The notes below the pieces were generated by a model, which was not told the origin of the DNA, did no database searches, and was given only the letters and a program-made list of their open reading frames with translations. From NCBI RefSeq assembly GCF_038404745.2, contig NZ_JAYKTT020000044.1, positions 120,469 through 184,468 on the forward strand: a stretch of 64,000 nucleotides of DNA. The letters are read 5' to 3'. Each line of letters starts with the position of its first letter. Position 1 is the stretch's first letter. The translations under genes and the position numbers were made by a program. Below, piece after piece: positions 44,387 through 52,972 of this stretch. Origin of the DNA: Chlorogloeopsis sp038404745 (GTDB lineage Bacteria > Cyanobacteriota > Cyanobacteriia > Cyanobacteriales > Nostocaceae).

Positions 44387-45040
44387 TTACTTTTGTTTGC
44401 TAACAGGTGCGTTGGCATATCCAGAGCGAAACAACTGCACAGTTCCTTGTTCTGGGTTATACTGGTTTCGCCAAATGCTACCAGTGTCATTTCCCATGAC
44501 ATGAATTGAGATAGAAGGAGTAAATACTGTGCTGGCTCTTACAGAGTGGATATCTCCTTCAGGAGGTAACAAACGATAAATGTCACCGCTTTTGACTTGA
44601 TAGATACCAACAATCTCTAACTGAGCTTGTCCTTCTAACTCACCGCTATCTACGCGACGATAGACAGTTTCTTCTTGTTTGCCTTTATATAAACCTACAA
44701 GTCCCCAAGATAAATGGTCATGTACAGGGGTGATCGAATGAGGGGGAATCACCAAACTAAAGATGGTAAGCGAACGATCCTGGGAACGATAGAGCAACCA
44801 TTGTCCGATACCTCCCCCCAAACCACTATCAAGATTTGCTTGGGCGAAATGCTCTGGTAGCCAATTCTGTTTCTTTAATAGTGCAGCGAAATGGGGTTCA
44901 AGGGTATTGAGAGTTTCTGTGTGGTTATGAGTCGTGCTAGAGATAATTTCTTTAGCAATAGCAACAAACTCATGTAAGTCAGGACTATCAATAAACCATT
45001 GATCTGCTTCTAAAAGTTCAAGAACATTTGTGTAAGGCAT
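44387..45040 (-). CDS. Cysteine dioxygenase-type cupin (thiol dioxygenase)
   Basis: A 217-residue cupin resembling cysteine dioxygenase type I and related 3-mercaptopropionate dioxygenases. ITPVHDHLSWGLVGLYKG near residue 100 carries the first two iron His, and GDIHSVRASTVFTPSISIHVMG near 158 the third (HS) and the cupin-2 strand. Such enzymes oxidise a thiol to a sulfinate. It lies between SsuD-like and aldolase genes, so a thiol released from an organosulfur compound is a reasonable substrate, but that is inference. Confidence 0.85.
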   Translation of the reverse strand: MPYTNVLELLEADQWFIDSPDLHEFVAIAKEIISSTTHNHTETLNTLEPHFAALLKKQNWLPEHFAQANLDSGLGGGIGQWLLYRSQDRSLTIFSLVIPPHSITPVHDHLSWGLVGLYKGKQEETVYRRVDSGELEGQAQLEIVGIYQVKSGDIYRLLPPEGDIHSVRASTVFTPSISIHVMGNDTGSIWRNQYNPEQGTVQLFRSGYANAPVSKQK

Positions 45041-45132
45041 AGGATTTTAAGGTTATGGATGCAAAAAGTACGGATTAAGGCTTACGCATTCTCCCCTTTT
45101 CTTTATATTTTCCGCATTTGCGGTTTTTAATT

Positions 45133-46242
45133 TTAGGCGACGGTTAATGTTTGTTGTTCTAGTAGTTGCACTTGTTTACGTACCAAGGGAATCACATCTC
45201 TACCGTAGGCGATCGCATCTTCTACCGGATCAAAACCGCGAATTAATAGTGTTGTTACCCCAGCTTTGTAATAATCAACCAACGATTCTGCCACTTGTTC
45301 TGGAGTTCCTACTAAGGCAGTAGTATTACCATAGGCTCCCGTCACAGCAGCGATCGGTGTCCACAAACGTTTGTCATGAATTTCGCTTTCTTTTGCAAAC
45401 TCTAGTAACCGTAATGAACCGACAGCTTGGGGTCGTGCGGAAGTACCAGGTGGTAGTTGAATTCCCGCCTTAGCACGAGTTTCTTTGATACGTGAGAGAA
45501 TATAACGCGCCTTTTCCCATGCTTTTTCTTCCTTCTCAGCCAAAATCGGACGTAAGGAAATACTAAACCGTAACTCAACTCCTGGTGGTGCTGCGGCTTT
45601 GACTTCGGCAATACGTTGTTTAATAGCTGCTAGCGGTTCACCCCAAAAGGCGTATACATTGCTGTGTTTTACGCCCACACCAACAGCAGCACCAGAAGCA
45701 CCACCAAAATATATTGGAATATAGGGTTTCTGTAACGGTTTTACCTCCGAAAATGCTCCTTTGAGTCGGTAAAACTCACCTTCATAATTGAAGGGTTCCT
45801 CACTTGTCCATACTTGCCGCAAAATGTTGAGATATTCATCCGTGCGGCGATAGCGTGTATCGTGATCAAGCCAATCACCATCTCGTTGTTGTTCAGCATC
45901 GCTGCCACCAGTGATGATATGAACAGCAACACGACCATTAGTAAAGCGATCTAGAGTTGCCAGCTTACGTGCAGCGAGAGTAGGAGTCACAAACCCTGGT
46001 CTATGTGCTAGTAAAAACTTGAGTCGTTCTGTCACCGAAGCCGCGTAACTAACTACACTGAAACCATCAGGCCCAGTAGAACTATAACCGACTAGCACTC
46101 GGTCAAAGCCACCATCTTCATGGACTTTCGCAAATTTGCGGACATATTCTGGATCTACACTTCCTCCCGTTAGTGATACGGTAGGGCCGTGTAATTCTGA
46201 CGCTTTTCGCGTTCCAATCATGCCGATAAATTCTACAGGCAT
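45133..46242 (-). CDS. ssuD: SsuD-like FMNH2-dependent alkanesulfonate monooxygenase
   Basis: A 369-residue bacterial-luciferase-fold protein, close to the 381 residues of SsuD. RVLVGYSSTGPDGFSVVSYAASVTERLKFLLAHRPGF lies near residue 49, HIITGGSDAEQQRDGDWLDHDTRYRRTDEY near 107, and PIYFGGASGAAVG near 175. SsuD cleaves aliphatic sulfonates to sulfite and aldehyde using reduced FMN; a partner reductase gene (ssuE) is not obvious nearby. It is the second gene of the operon after a binding protein. Confidence 0.88.
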   Translation of the reverse strand: MPVEFIGMIGTRKASELHGPTVSLTGGSVDPEYVRKFAKVHEDGGFDRVLVGYSSTGPDGFSVVSYAASVTERLKFLLAHRPGFVTPTLAARKLATLDRFTNGRVAVHIITGGSDAEQQRDGDWLDHDTRYRRTDEYLNILRQVWTSEEPFNYEGEFYRLKGAFSEVKPLQKPYIPIYFGGASGAAVGVGVKHSNVYAFWGEPLAAIKQRIAEVKAAAPPGVELRFSISLRPILAEKEEKAWEKARYILSRIKETRAKAGIQLPPGTSARPQAVGSLRLLEFAKESEIHDKRLWTPIAAVTGAYGNTTALVGTPEQVAESLVDYYKAGVTTLLIRGFDPVEDAIAYGRDVIPLVRKQVQLLEQQTLTVA

Positions 46243-46378
46243 ATCTGAAATGTCGCTCCCATTTATTAGTTAGTTGTGAGTGGTTAGTGGTTGGTAGGGG
46301 CGGGTTTTGCTAATAATTTTGCTGGTAAAACTGATAATTTATCTTTTAAACCTACCTGTAAGAACAACGCCCAGTTTA

Positions 46379-47455
46379 TTACCTCGCAGCAGTAGTTTCC
46401 AAAGGACACACTGCCGCAGCAATATCTACTCGTTGGGGAATAATTTTTTGCTCTAGTAACCAGTCGGCAGTTTTTTGGAGATTGGCGATATCTTCAGTAT
46501 TAGGAAAAGCGTAGGACTCTGGCCCTCGATTTTTAGTCGCTTGCTTGGCTACAGCATTAGAGACTTTTAGCTCTTTGACCATAAAATCTGCAGCAGCGTC
46601 AGTATGCTGATTAAGCCATTCACCATCCTGGCTTAAAGCTGTGAGGGCAGCTTTTACTGTTACGGGATTTTCTTTAGCTGCATCAGTGCGGACAACCATA
46701 ATGCCGTAAGTAGGAGCAGGGTGTGTGGTAGTGATTCTCCGAGCTTTATGCTCTAGTTCAGCGATGGAAATATAAGGTTCCCAAACTGCCCAAGCATCAA
46801 CAGAACCTTGATAGAGAGCCGGTGCAGCATCATTTGGCGAGAGATAAACTCGCTGAACTTTTTCTTTGGGAATATTTTCTTTTTCTAAAACTTTTAATAG
46901 CAGATACTCACCTGCGCCTCCTTGATTGACAGCTACTTTTTTACCAACTAAATCAGCAGGGTTACGGATGGAAGAATCACCACGAACTAAAATGGCATTA
47001 CCCAAAGCATCTGGTTTAGGGCGCTGTACAGAGCCAATACAAAGAGGCTGTCCAGCAGCTATTCCGGAGATGGAAGGAATATCACCACACCCACCAATAT
47101 CTGCTCGATTTCCATTCAGAGCAGCCAGAAGGGTTGCACAACGGTCAAATGCTCCGTTCCACTCAACTTTAATATTTTGAGTTAATAGCTGACGTTCTAA
47201 CTCGCCGCGCTGACGTGCGATGGGAATAATCCCGCCTCTTTGGTATCCTAACCGAATCAAGTTAGTTTTTTGTGTCGTTTGATTGCTACTTAGAGCTTTT
47301 GAAGCAGAATTCGATGAGTTAGCAGCACCATTGACTGTCGTTTGTTGATTGCAACCAGACACTACGAAACCAATACACGCCACAACCAGAAAAGTTCTTT
47401 TAGCAGGTTGCACTTGTTTGTACCGAAAGCTGTGCTGTTTTAAATAATTCACCAC
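46379..47455 (-). CDS. ssuA: Sulfonate-type ABC transporter binding lipoprotein
   Basis: A 358-residue SsuA-like protein with a lipobox at VVSGC near residue 35. IRLGYQRGGIIPIARQRGELERQL opens the mature domain near 67, LAALNGNRADIGGCGDIPSISGIAAG lies near 110, and VDAWAVWEPYISIAELEHKARR near 218. It heads the minus-strand sulfonate operon, and dyad site G is 68-93 bp upstream. It is one of five related binding proteins in the window. The ligand probably differs from those of the others. Confidence 0.88.
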   Translation of the reverse strand: MVNYLKQHSFRYKQVQPAKRTFLVVACIGFVVSGCNQQTTVNGAANSSNSASKALSSNQTTQKTNLIRLGYQRGGIIPIARQRGELERQLLTQNIKVEWNGAFDRCATLLAALNGNRADIGGCGDIPSISGIAAGQPLCIGSVQRPKPDALGNAILVRGDSSIRNPADLVGKKVAVNQGGAGEYLLLKVLEKENIPKEKVQRVYLSPNDAAPALYQGSVDAWAVWEPYISIAELEHKARRITTTHPAPTYGIMVVRTDAAKENPVTVKAALTALSQDGEWLNQHTDAAADFMVKELKVSNAVAKQATKNRGPESYAFPNTEDIANLQKTADWLLEQKIIPQRVDIAAAVCPLETTAAR

Positions 47456-47522
47456 AATTTACTCCTTCATCTGAATTGTTAGGAGTTGAAACAGCAGCCA
47501 TATTTTTGTATTAACATTAATC

Positions 47523-47548
47523 TACTATAAATCTATCAATTTACAGTA
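47523..47548. promoter_or_regulatory. Dyad site G upstream of ssuA-ssuD operon
   Basis: Left arm TACTATAAAT, spacer CTATCA, right arm ATTTACAGTA. Read on the minus strand, the gene strand, it becomes TACTGTAAAT, TGATAG, ATTTATAGTA, almost identical to site F. It ends 68 bp before the gene start. Confidence 0.6.
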
Positions 47549-47781
47549 GTTAACAAAACTAAGCATACCATTTTTTGATTGACAACAAAAATCAAGTCAA
47601 TATTTCTTTATTTCTGATTAACTGAACTATCCGTTGGGTACGGGGTATTATTTTTTGGCCTTGCTGAATAAGGGGATGATTGAGGCTGACGCGGGGACGC
47701 AAAGACACGGAAACGCGGGGATTATGGTTGATGCAAATTCCAAAATCATCCCGCAATTATGCAACGCCTATTTTTTTAATC
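47549..47781. other. Spacer with dispersed short repeat
   Basis: It lies between the last MetQ gene and the ssuA-like operon. It has a GC-rich tract (GACGCGGGGACGCAAAGACACG, split by one-base variations) of a kind seen also near 7150 and 51380. No gene is supported. Confidence 0.4.
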
Positions 47782-48642
47782 CTAAAAAACAGCTAAGACA
47801 GCACCTTGATATTTTTGATTGATAAAATCTTTGACTCTGCTATCAACTAGCAGTCTATTCAGCTTTTGAATTTTTGGATCTTTTTCTTTTGCCTGCAAGG
47901 TGACTAGTCCCACAGCATAATGTTTTTGAGCTAATGTTTCCTGGACAAGAGGTTGTAGTTGCAATCCAGCTTGCAAACGCAAACCAGCAGAGAATACAGT
48001 CAAATCTACATCATCGAGCGATCGCACGAGCAGAGGCCCGTCTAACTCCCGAAATTGTAGATTTTTCGGATTTGCAGCAACATCTTGAACTGTGGTGAGT
48101 TCTCCTACATTGTCCTTGAGCTTGATTAAACCTTGGTCTGCAAGTAATCTTAGAGAGCGATCGCCATTACTTCTGTCTTGGTAGATTGCGATCGTTGCCT
48201 TTTGTGGTACTTCACTCAGAGATTTAAGCCGTTTGGAATAAATGCCAAGTGGTGTTAAAAAGCCAGGATTGAGCATGACCAAATTCAGGTTAAGTTGTTT
48301 AGAAGCATTTTTCATAAAAGGGCTATGTTGAAAATAGTTAGCATCTATTTCCCCATCTCGAAGTGCTGTATTTGGCTGTATCCAGTCATTAAATTTGACT
48401 ATCTGGATATCTAAACCTTCATTTGCCGCCAGATTATCTTTGACATACCTTAAAATATCCTCAGAAATAACTGCCCATACACCAACTTTAATCACCTCTT
48501 GTTGTTGATTATTTTGAACTTGAGAAGCTGTTGTATTTGCAGGAGAATTACCAGAATTTTGATTCTGATTATTATTACATCCAGAAAAGATAATAGATCC
48601 TGTAAATGAGCTTCCAGTAATTATTAAAAATCGACGTTTCAT
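47782..48642 (-). CDS. metQ: MetQ/NlpA-family binding lipoprotein, copy 3
   Basis: A 286-residue NlpA-type lipoprotein (lipobox IIFSGC near residue 22). IKVGVWAVISEDILRYVKDNL lies near 50, the family hallmark NDWIQPNTALRDGEIDANYFQHSPFM near 85, and FRELDGPLLVRSLDDVDLTVF near 185. It is 21 bases after the second MetQ gene, so it is a tandem duplicate. Family members bind D/L-methionine or other small sulfur or amino compounds. Loss of NGYA-type residues relative to E. coli MetQ cannot be checked by eye. Confidence 0.87.
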   Translation of the reverse strand: MKRRFLIITGSSFTGSIIFSGCNNNQNQNSGNSPANTTASQVQNNQQQEVIKVGVWAVISEDILRYVKDNLAANEGLDIQIVKFNDWIQPNTALRDGEIDANYFQHSPFMKNASKQLNLNLVMLNPGFLTPLGIYSKRLKSLSEVPQKATIAIYQDRSNGDRSLRLLADQGLIKLKDNVGELTTVQDVAANPKNLQFRELDGPLLVRSLDDVDLTVFSAGLRLQAGLQLQPLVQETLAQKHYAVGLVTLQAKEKDPKIQKLNRLLVDSRVKDFINQKYQGAVLAVF

Positions 48643-48663
48643 ATTAACTTAAAATTTCTAAAT

Positions 48664-49521
48664 TTAAAAAACAGGAATAATTCTTCCTTTATATTCTTGA
48701 TTAATAAAATCTTTGACTTGGGGATGAACGAGCAGTTTATTTAATTTTTGAATTTTCACCTCATTTTCTCTACCCTGTAATGTCACTAATGCCAGAGCAT
48801 ATTTTTTGTCCTTAGCTGTTTCTGCTCCCATCGAATTGGGTTCTATTCCTGCTAAAGCAACAGTTTGAGCTGTGGATACAATGAAATCTACATCATTAAT
48901 AGCTCGGACAACTTGTACACCTTCTACTTCTTTGATTTGCAAATTTTTAGGGTTAGCAGCAATATCTCTTTGAGTAACAAATTCTCTAGCATTTTCTTTT
49001 AACTGAATTAGTCCGTTAGCTGCTAATAACCTTAGTCCTCTGTCGTTATTAATGACATCGTTGGCAATTGACACAGTAGCATTCTGGGGGATTTCATTCA
49101 CCGATTTTAACTGTTTGGAAAAAAGACCAAGTGTATTCAAATAAATTGTATTTAATGCTACTAATTTAATTTGAGTTTCCTTAATAGCATTATTCATAAA
49201 AGGCTTGTGTTGAAAAAAATTAGCATCAATTACTTTGTCTCTTAATGCTGTATTTGGCTGTATCCAATCATTAAATTTTACAACTTCAATTTTTAGATTT
49301 TCTTGACTAGCAAGATTATTATTAACAAAATTCAAAATATCTTCAGAGACTATGCCAGTAACTCCGACTTTAATGATATCCTCTTGGCTATTGGAGGATA
49401 CTGTTCCTGAAATTCGGCTACAACCAGCAAACATGATTGATGCAATAAATATGCTTACTGATGTCAGAACAAAACGACGACCAGTTTTTGTTAAAGGAGC
49501 TAAATTATGGTAATCATTCAT
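48664..49521 (-). CDS. metQ: MetQ/NlpA-family binding lipoprotein, copy 2
   Basis: A 285-residue NlpA-type lipoprotein with lipobox IMFAGC near residue 34 after a longer N-terminal region (Arg-Arg at RRFVLTSV). KVGVTGIVSEDILNFVNNNL lies near 52, FNDWIQPNTALRDKVIDANFFQHKPFM near 84 and VVRAINDVDFIVSTAQTVA near 200. It is downstream of the MetI gene by 73 bp and tandem with copy 3. It shares about the same order of motifs as copy 3, so the pair arose by duplication. Confidence 0.87.
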   Translation of the reverse strand: MNDYHNLAPLTKTGRRFVLTSVSIFIASIMFAGCSRISGTVSSNSQEDIIKVGVTGIVSEDILNFVNNNLASQENLKIEVVKFNDWIQPNTALRDKVIDANFFQHKPFMNNAIKETQIKLVALNTIYLNTLGLFSKQLKSVNEIPQNATVSIANDVINNDRGLRLLAANGLIQLKENAREFVTQRDIAANPKNLQIKEVEGVQVVRAINDVDFIVSTAQTVALAGIEPNSMGAETAKDKKYALALVTLQGRENEVKIQKLNKLLVHPQVKDFINQEYKGRIIPVF

Positions 49522-49594
49522 AAGGAAATTACAATCTTTTTAAATTAAATATTAAAAAATCTAAGATTCTCCGCCGTTAAAATGCTGAAAAAGA

Positions 49595-50254
49595 TTATTT
49601 TTTTCTCAACTGCCGTGCTATCAAATCGCCTAAAAGCTGGATAAATTGTACTAAAAAAATCAGCACTACAATTGTGGCAAACATAACTCCAACATCAAAG
49701 CGTTGATAGCCATATTGAATAGCTAAATTACCCAAGCCACCACCACCAACAGCCCCAGCCATAGCAGAAGAATTGAGGAGACTGACAATTAAAATTGTGA
49801 TACCTAAAATGATGGAAGGTAATGCTTCTGGAATGAGAACTTTGAGGATAATTTGCCAATAGTTGCAGCCCATAGCTTCTGCTGCTTCTACTAACCCTTT
49901 ATCAACTTCGAGAATACTAGTCTCAGCGATGCGAGCAAAGAAGGGAATTGCTGCCAAAGTCAAAGGAACAAGGGCGGCGGTACTACCGATAGAAGTACCA
50001 ACTATCAATCGGGTTAGCGGTGTGAGAACTACAAGTAAAATAATAAAAGGGAAAGAGCGACCGGTATTTACTACTGCACTTAGTACCTGGTTGAATTTGG
50101 GAGAGTTGAGGATGTTGCCAGGACTAGTCATGACCAACAATAAACCTAGAGGCAAGCCCAAGACAACAGCTACTAAAGCAGAGATTCCCACCATGTAAAA
50201 AGTTTCCAGTGTTGCTTGCCACAAACTATCAAGCAATTCCCATCCTTGCATCAA
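49595..50254 (-). CDS. metI: MetI-like methionine ABC transporter permease
   Basis: A 219-residue permease with five membrane segments and the MetI EAA loop (EVDKGLVEAAEAMGCNYWQIILKVLIPEALPSI near residue 117). It opens WQATLETFYMVGISALVAVVLGLPLGLLLV. It imports methionine or related compounds with MetN and MetQ. Its start overlaps the MetN stop by 4 bases (ATGA-type coupling). One permease serves three MetQ proteins here. Confidence 0.9.
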   Translation of the reverse strand: MMQGWELLDSLWQATLETFYMVGISALVAVVLGLPLGLLLVMTSPGNILNSPKFNQVLSAVVNTGRSFPFIILLVVLTPLTRLIVGTSIGSTAALVPLTLAAIPFFARIAETSILEVDKGLVEAAEAMGCNYWQIILKVLIPEALPSIILGITILIVSLLNSSAMAGAVGGGGLGNLAIQYGYQRFDVGVMFATIVVLIFLVQFIQLLGDLIARQLRKK

Positions 50255-51225
50255 TGTACCTCAACTGCATACTCTGATTTGTGTAAGTATTCCAATGCTT
50301 GTGTTACCTTAGTTCCCGCAAGTTCGACTTGAAATTGACCAACACGGCGATCGCCTACAGTTTCGACGCTACCATTGAGGATATTCACATCCACATCAAA
50401 GCGACGTGCCAAGGTAGTAAATATCGGATTTCTCGCCACATCGCCAGCAAATGCCACCGTTGCCAAAACAGCCCCAGAACGTGGTGCATAGCCTTTACAA
50501 CGGGGAAAAAACTCCTGAGCTAACAATGAATCAGGTTGCGCTGCCAGATCGCTAACACGTCCTTGTTCCACAATCTTGCCAGCATGGAGAATCGCCACAC
50601 TATCGCAAATTTGCTTGACTACACCCATTTCGTGAGTAATCAGCAAAATCGTCAGTCCCATGCGCTGATTGAGATCGCGTAGCAGTTCTAGAATTGAGCG
50701 GGTAGTTTGGGGATCAAGGGCTGAGGTAGCTTCATCTGAGAGTAAGACTTTAGGTTCCCCCGCTAGCGCCCTAGCAATTCCAACCCGTTGCTTTTGTCCA
50801 CCCGAAAGCTGGGCTGGATAAGCATTTGCTTTACCTTCCAAACCCACTAACGCCAGTAATTCCTCTACTTTTGCTTTGCGTTTCAATTTGCTATCACCAA
50901 TCACTTCTAAGGGAAAAGCAATGTTTTCTGCTACAGTTCTAGAACTAAGTAAATTAAAGTGCTGAAAAATCATGCCAATACGCTGGCGTGCTTGACGCAA
51001 AGCAGCACCAGAAAGTTTTGTCATCTCTTCACCGTTGACTTTGACAAAACCCAATGTTGGCTTTTCTAACTGATTGACACAGCGAATTAAAGTACTTTTA
51101 CCTGCCCCACTTTGTCCTAGAACCCCAAATATTTCACCTGCTTTGACGTGCAGATTCACACCATCTAAAGCTACTACTTTTTGCTCGCTTTGATGATATA
51201 TTTTATGTACATTAATAAATTCAAT
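50251..51225 (-). CDS. metN: MetN-like methionine ABC transporter ATPase with NIL domain
   Basis: About 324 residues from MIEFINVHK (51225); an upstream ATG at 51270 would add 15 residues but lacks typical family sequence. Walker A GQSGAGKST lies near residue 38, the signature AQLSGGQKQRVGIARAL near 140, Walker B VLLSDEATSALDP near 163. A C-terminal NIL domain (about 255-324, TVAFAGDVARNPIFTTL) is the methionine-sensing regulatory domain of MetN. The motif QHFNLLSSRTV after the Q-loop fits. It is in an operon with MetI. Confidence 0.92.
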   Translation of the reverse strand: MEFINVHKIYHQSEQKVVALDGVNLHVKAGEIFGVLGQSGAGKSTLIRCVNQLEKPTLGFVKVNGEEMTKLSGAALRQARQRIGMIFQHFNLLSSRTVAENIAFPLEVIGDSKLKRKAKVEELLALVGLEGKANAYPAQLSGGQKQRVGIARALAGEPKVLLSDEATSALDPQTTRSILELLRDLNQRMGLTILLITHEMGVVKQICDSVAILHAGKIVEQGRVSDLAAQPDSLLAQEFFPRCKGYAPRSGAVLATVAFAGDVARNPIFTTLARRFDVDVNILNGSVETVGDRRVGQFQVELAGTKVTQALEYLHKSEYAVEVH

Positions 51226-51445
51226 CATCAATGAGTTTCTCCATAAACATACATTTTTTAGAAAATTCAAATAAGAAAATGGAACTAATTATATTAAGAT
51301 GAATGAATAATCTAATAAAATAAAAAATTGGAATCTATTTTTACATTTATGTTTGAGTGATTAGAAAAGAATTATTAAACCACAAAGACACAAAGAACAC
51401 GAAGAAGAAAAATTTTTATAGTATGTTTCTGCAATTTTTATTTAA

Positions 51446-52327
51446 TTAAGGAATAGGAAGTACAGCACCTTGATACTTGTCTTTAATAAACTGTTTTACT
51501 TGGTCATCGCGTAGCAATTTATAGAGTTTTTGAATTCTGGGATCATTTTCTTTTCCTACTAATGTTGTGAGTGTTACCGCATAAAGTGGATTTTGTGCCG
51601 ATTCTATTGCTAAAGCATCTTTATCTGTTTTCATACCCGATTGCACAACCCAATTACCTGTAATTCCGGCTAAATCTACATCCGGGAGAGTGGGAATTGC
51701 TTGCGCTCCAGGTATTTCTCGAATTTGTAGATTTTTAGGGTTCTCAATGATATCTTTGGGACTGGCTGGTTGAACATTTGGTTTGAGTTTAATTAATTTA
51801 GCTTCTTCTAATACCTTCAATGCGCGATGAGCGTTACTGACATCATCCGGAATTGACACTAAAGCATTCTGAGGAACTTCTGCAAGCGATTTATGTTTTT
51901 TAGAAAAAATTCCTACAGGATTTAAATGAATTTGTGGAGTAAAAGCATACATTTTAATATTTTTACGTTGGCCAAAATCTTCCATAAATGGGATATGTTG
52001 GAAGTAATTAGCATCAATTTGTTCTTCCTTTAAAGCAGTGTTATTCTGCACAGAATCATTAAATGTGACAATTTCAATATCTAATCCTGCTTGGGGTGCA
52101 AGATTTTTTTTCACAAATTCTAAAATCTCTCCAGCAGGTACGGGTGAAACGCCTACTTTAATTTTTTCTTTTGTTCCAGTTGCAATCGTATTTGCAGCCG
52201 TTGTCGCAGTGGGACTATTTGCTGTGTTAGCTGTACCATTATTTTGGAGTGAAGTACAACTGCTAAATATTGTAGCGGTAAATGATGCAACCGTTATGAG
52301 AAAAAAGCGGCGGTTAATTTTATTCAT
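51446..52327 (-). CDS. metQ: MetQ/NlpA-family binding lipoprotein, copy 1
   Basis: A 293-residue NlpA-type lipoprotein with lipobox TIFSSC near residue 24 and a Thr/Ala/Asn linker to about 52. KVGVSPVPAGEILEFVKKNLAPQAGL lies near 57, FNDSVQNNTALKEEQIDANYFQHIPFM near 88 and LPDVDLAGITGNWVVQSG near 210. It precedes MetN by 221 bp and follows a small membrane protein gene by 38 bases. It is the copy best placed to serve MetNI. Confidence 0.88.
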   Translation of the reverse strand: MNKINRRFFLITVASFTATIFSSCTSLQNNGTANTANSPTATTAANTIATGTKEKIKVGVSPVPAGEILEFVKKNLAPQAGLDIEIVTFNDSVQNNTALKEEQIDANYFQHIPFMEDFGQRKNIKMYAFTPQIHLNPVGIFSKKHKSLAEVPQNALVSIPDDVSNAHRALKVLEEAKLIKLKPNVQPASPKDIIENPKNLQIREIPGAQAIPTLPDVDLAGITGNWVVQSGMKTDKDALAIESAQNPLYAVTLTTLVGKENDPRIQKLYKLLRDDQVKQFIKDKYQGAVLPIP

Positions 52328-52365
52328 GCGATCGCCTCTATTAAATATTGACTTTGTTGCAGCAG

Positions 52366-52593
52366 CTATTGATGATTTCTATTTTTCAGCATAGATAAAA
52401 TACTGGGATGTAAATCTTGTTTGAATAGAGAATGATTTGAAGGATTGTTTTGTACAAAAGCAATAATGAAACCTAAACCAAAACCAATCATGAATAAAAA
52501 AGTAAAAGTGTGAATACCTAATGACTCTAGAAGATACCTAAAGTTAATTCCATCTAACCAGCTTATTACCGTCCTAATTAAGGTAGCACTCAT
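52366..52593 (-). CDS. Small membrane protein ahead of metQ operon
   Basis: About 75 residues from MSATLIRTV at 52593, with AAGGAAAG upstream deciding this start (a 10-residue longer form is possible). A single strong hydrophobic segment lies near 28-45 (FTFLFMIGFGLGFIIAFV), with a basic, polar tail. The layout of a short helix, a membrane span and a polar tail suggests an accessory or remnant of a transport system. No family is recognised. It is 38 bases before the MetQ gene on the same strand. Confidence 0.5.
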   Translation of the reverse strand: MSATLIRTVISWLDGINFRYLLESLGIHTFTFLFMIGFGLGFIIAFVQNNPSNHSLFKQDLHPSILSMLKNRNHQ

Positions 52594-52733
52594 AAAACTT
52601 TCCTTAAAACTAAATAGCATCATTTCTCAACAATAGAAAGAAACAAACTTTGCGCCCCTCTGCGCTTTCCTTTGCGCCCCTCTGCGTTTCAATTTCAATC
52701 CTGTGTTTTACTCAACGTACTAGTTTCCAAAAA

Positions 52734-52750
52734 GCTCCCCAGGGGGGAGC
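52734..52750 (-). terminator. Hairpin terminator after SfnG-like operon
   Basis: GCTCCCC and GGGGAGC form a 7-bp stem with a short loop; on the minus strand it is followed by TTTTTGG. It is 30 bases past the stop of the 54-residue frame. Confidence 0.6.
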
Positions 52751-52780
52751 GACAGAGAAGAAAACTAAAAGTAGGAAACT

Positions 52781-52945
52781 TCACTCACTCACACTTACAA
52801 GACGAGAAAGTTGAGCAATGGGGATATCAAGAGGTTCTTGTAAACGGGTGGTAGGAAAATGAGGAGCGTATTGGGCAATCAGTTTATCAATAGTTTCGAT
52901 TTCAAACTCAGTTGTCCAAGTTGGACGAGTTAAAGTTGCTGTCAT
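52781..52945 (-). CDS. 54-residue small protein after SfnG-like gene
   Basis: The frame starts ATG at 52945 with a good Shine-Dalgarno (AAGGAAG, 5-6 bases away). It lies 27 bp after the monooxygenase stop and is followed by a terminator. The product (TRPTWTTEFEIETIDKLIAQY, then FPTTRLQEPLDIPIAQLSRLV) is mixed acidic-hydrophobic with no signal peptide. Its position, ribosome-binding site and terminator support a real gene of unknown function in the same transcript as the monooxygenase. It is too short for usual gene-calling thresholds. Confidence 0.55.
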   Translation of the reverse strand: MTATLTRPTWTTEFEIETIDKLIAQYAPHFPTTRLQEPLDIPIAQLSRLVSVSE

Positions 52946-52972
52946 AAAGTCTTCCTTCATTAAGATTGCAGA

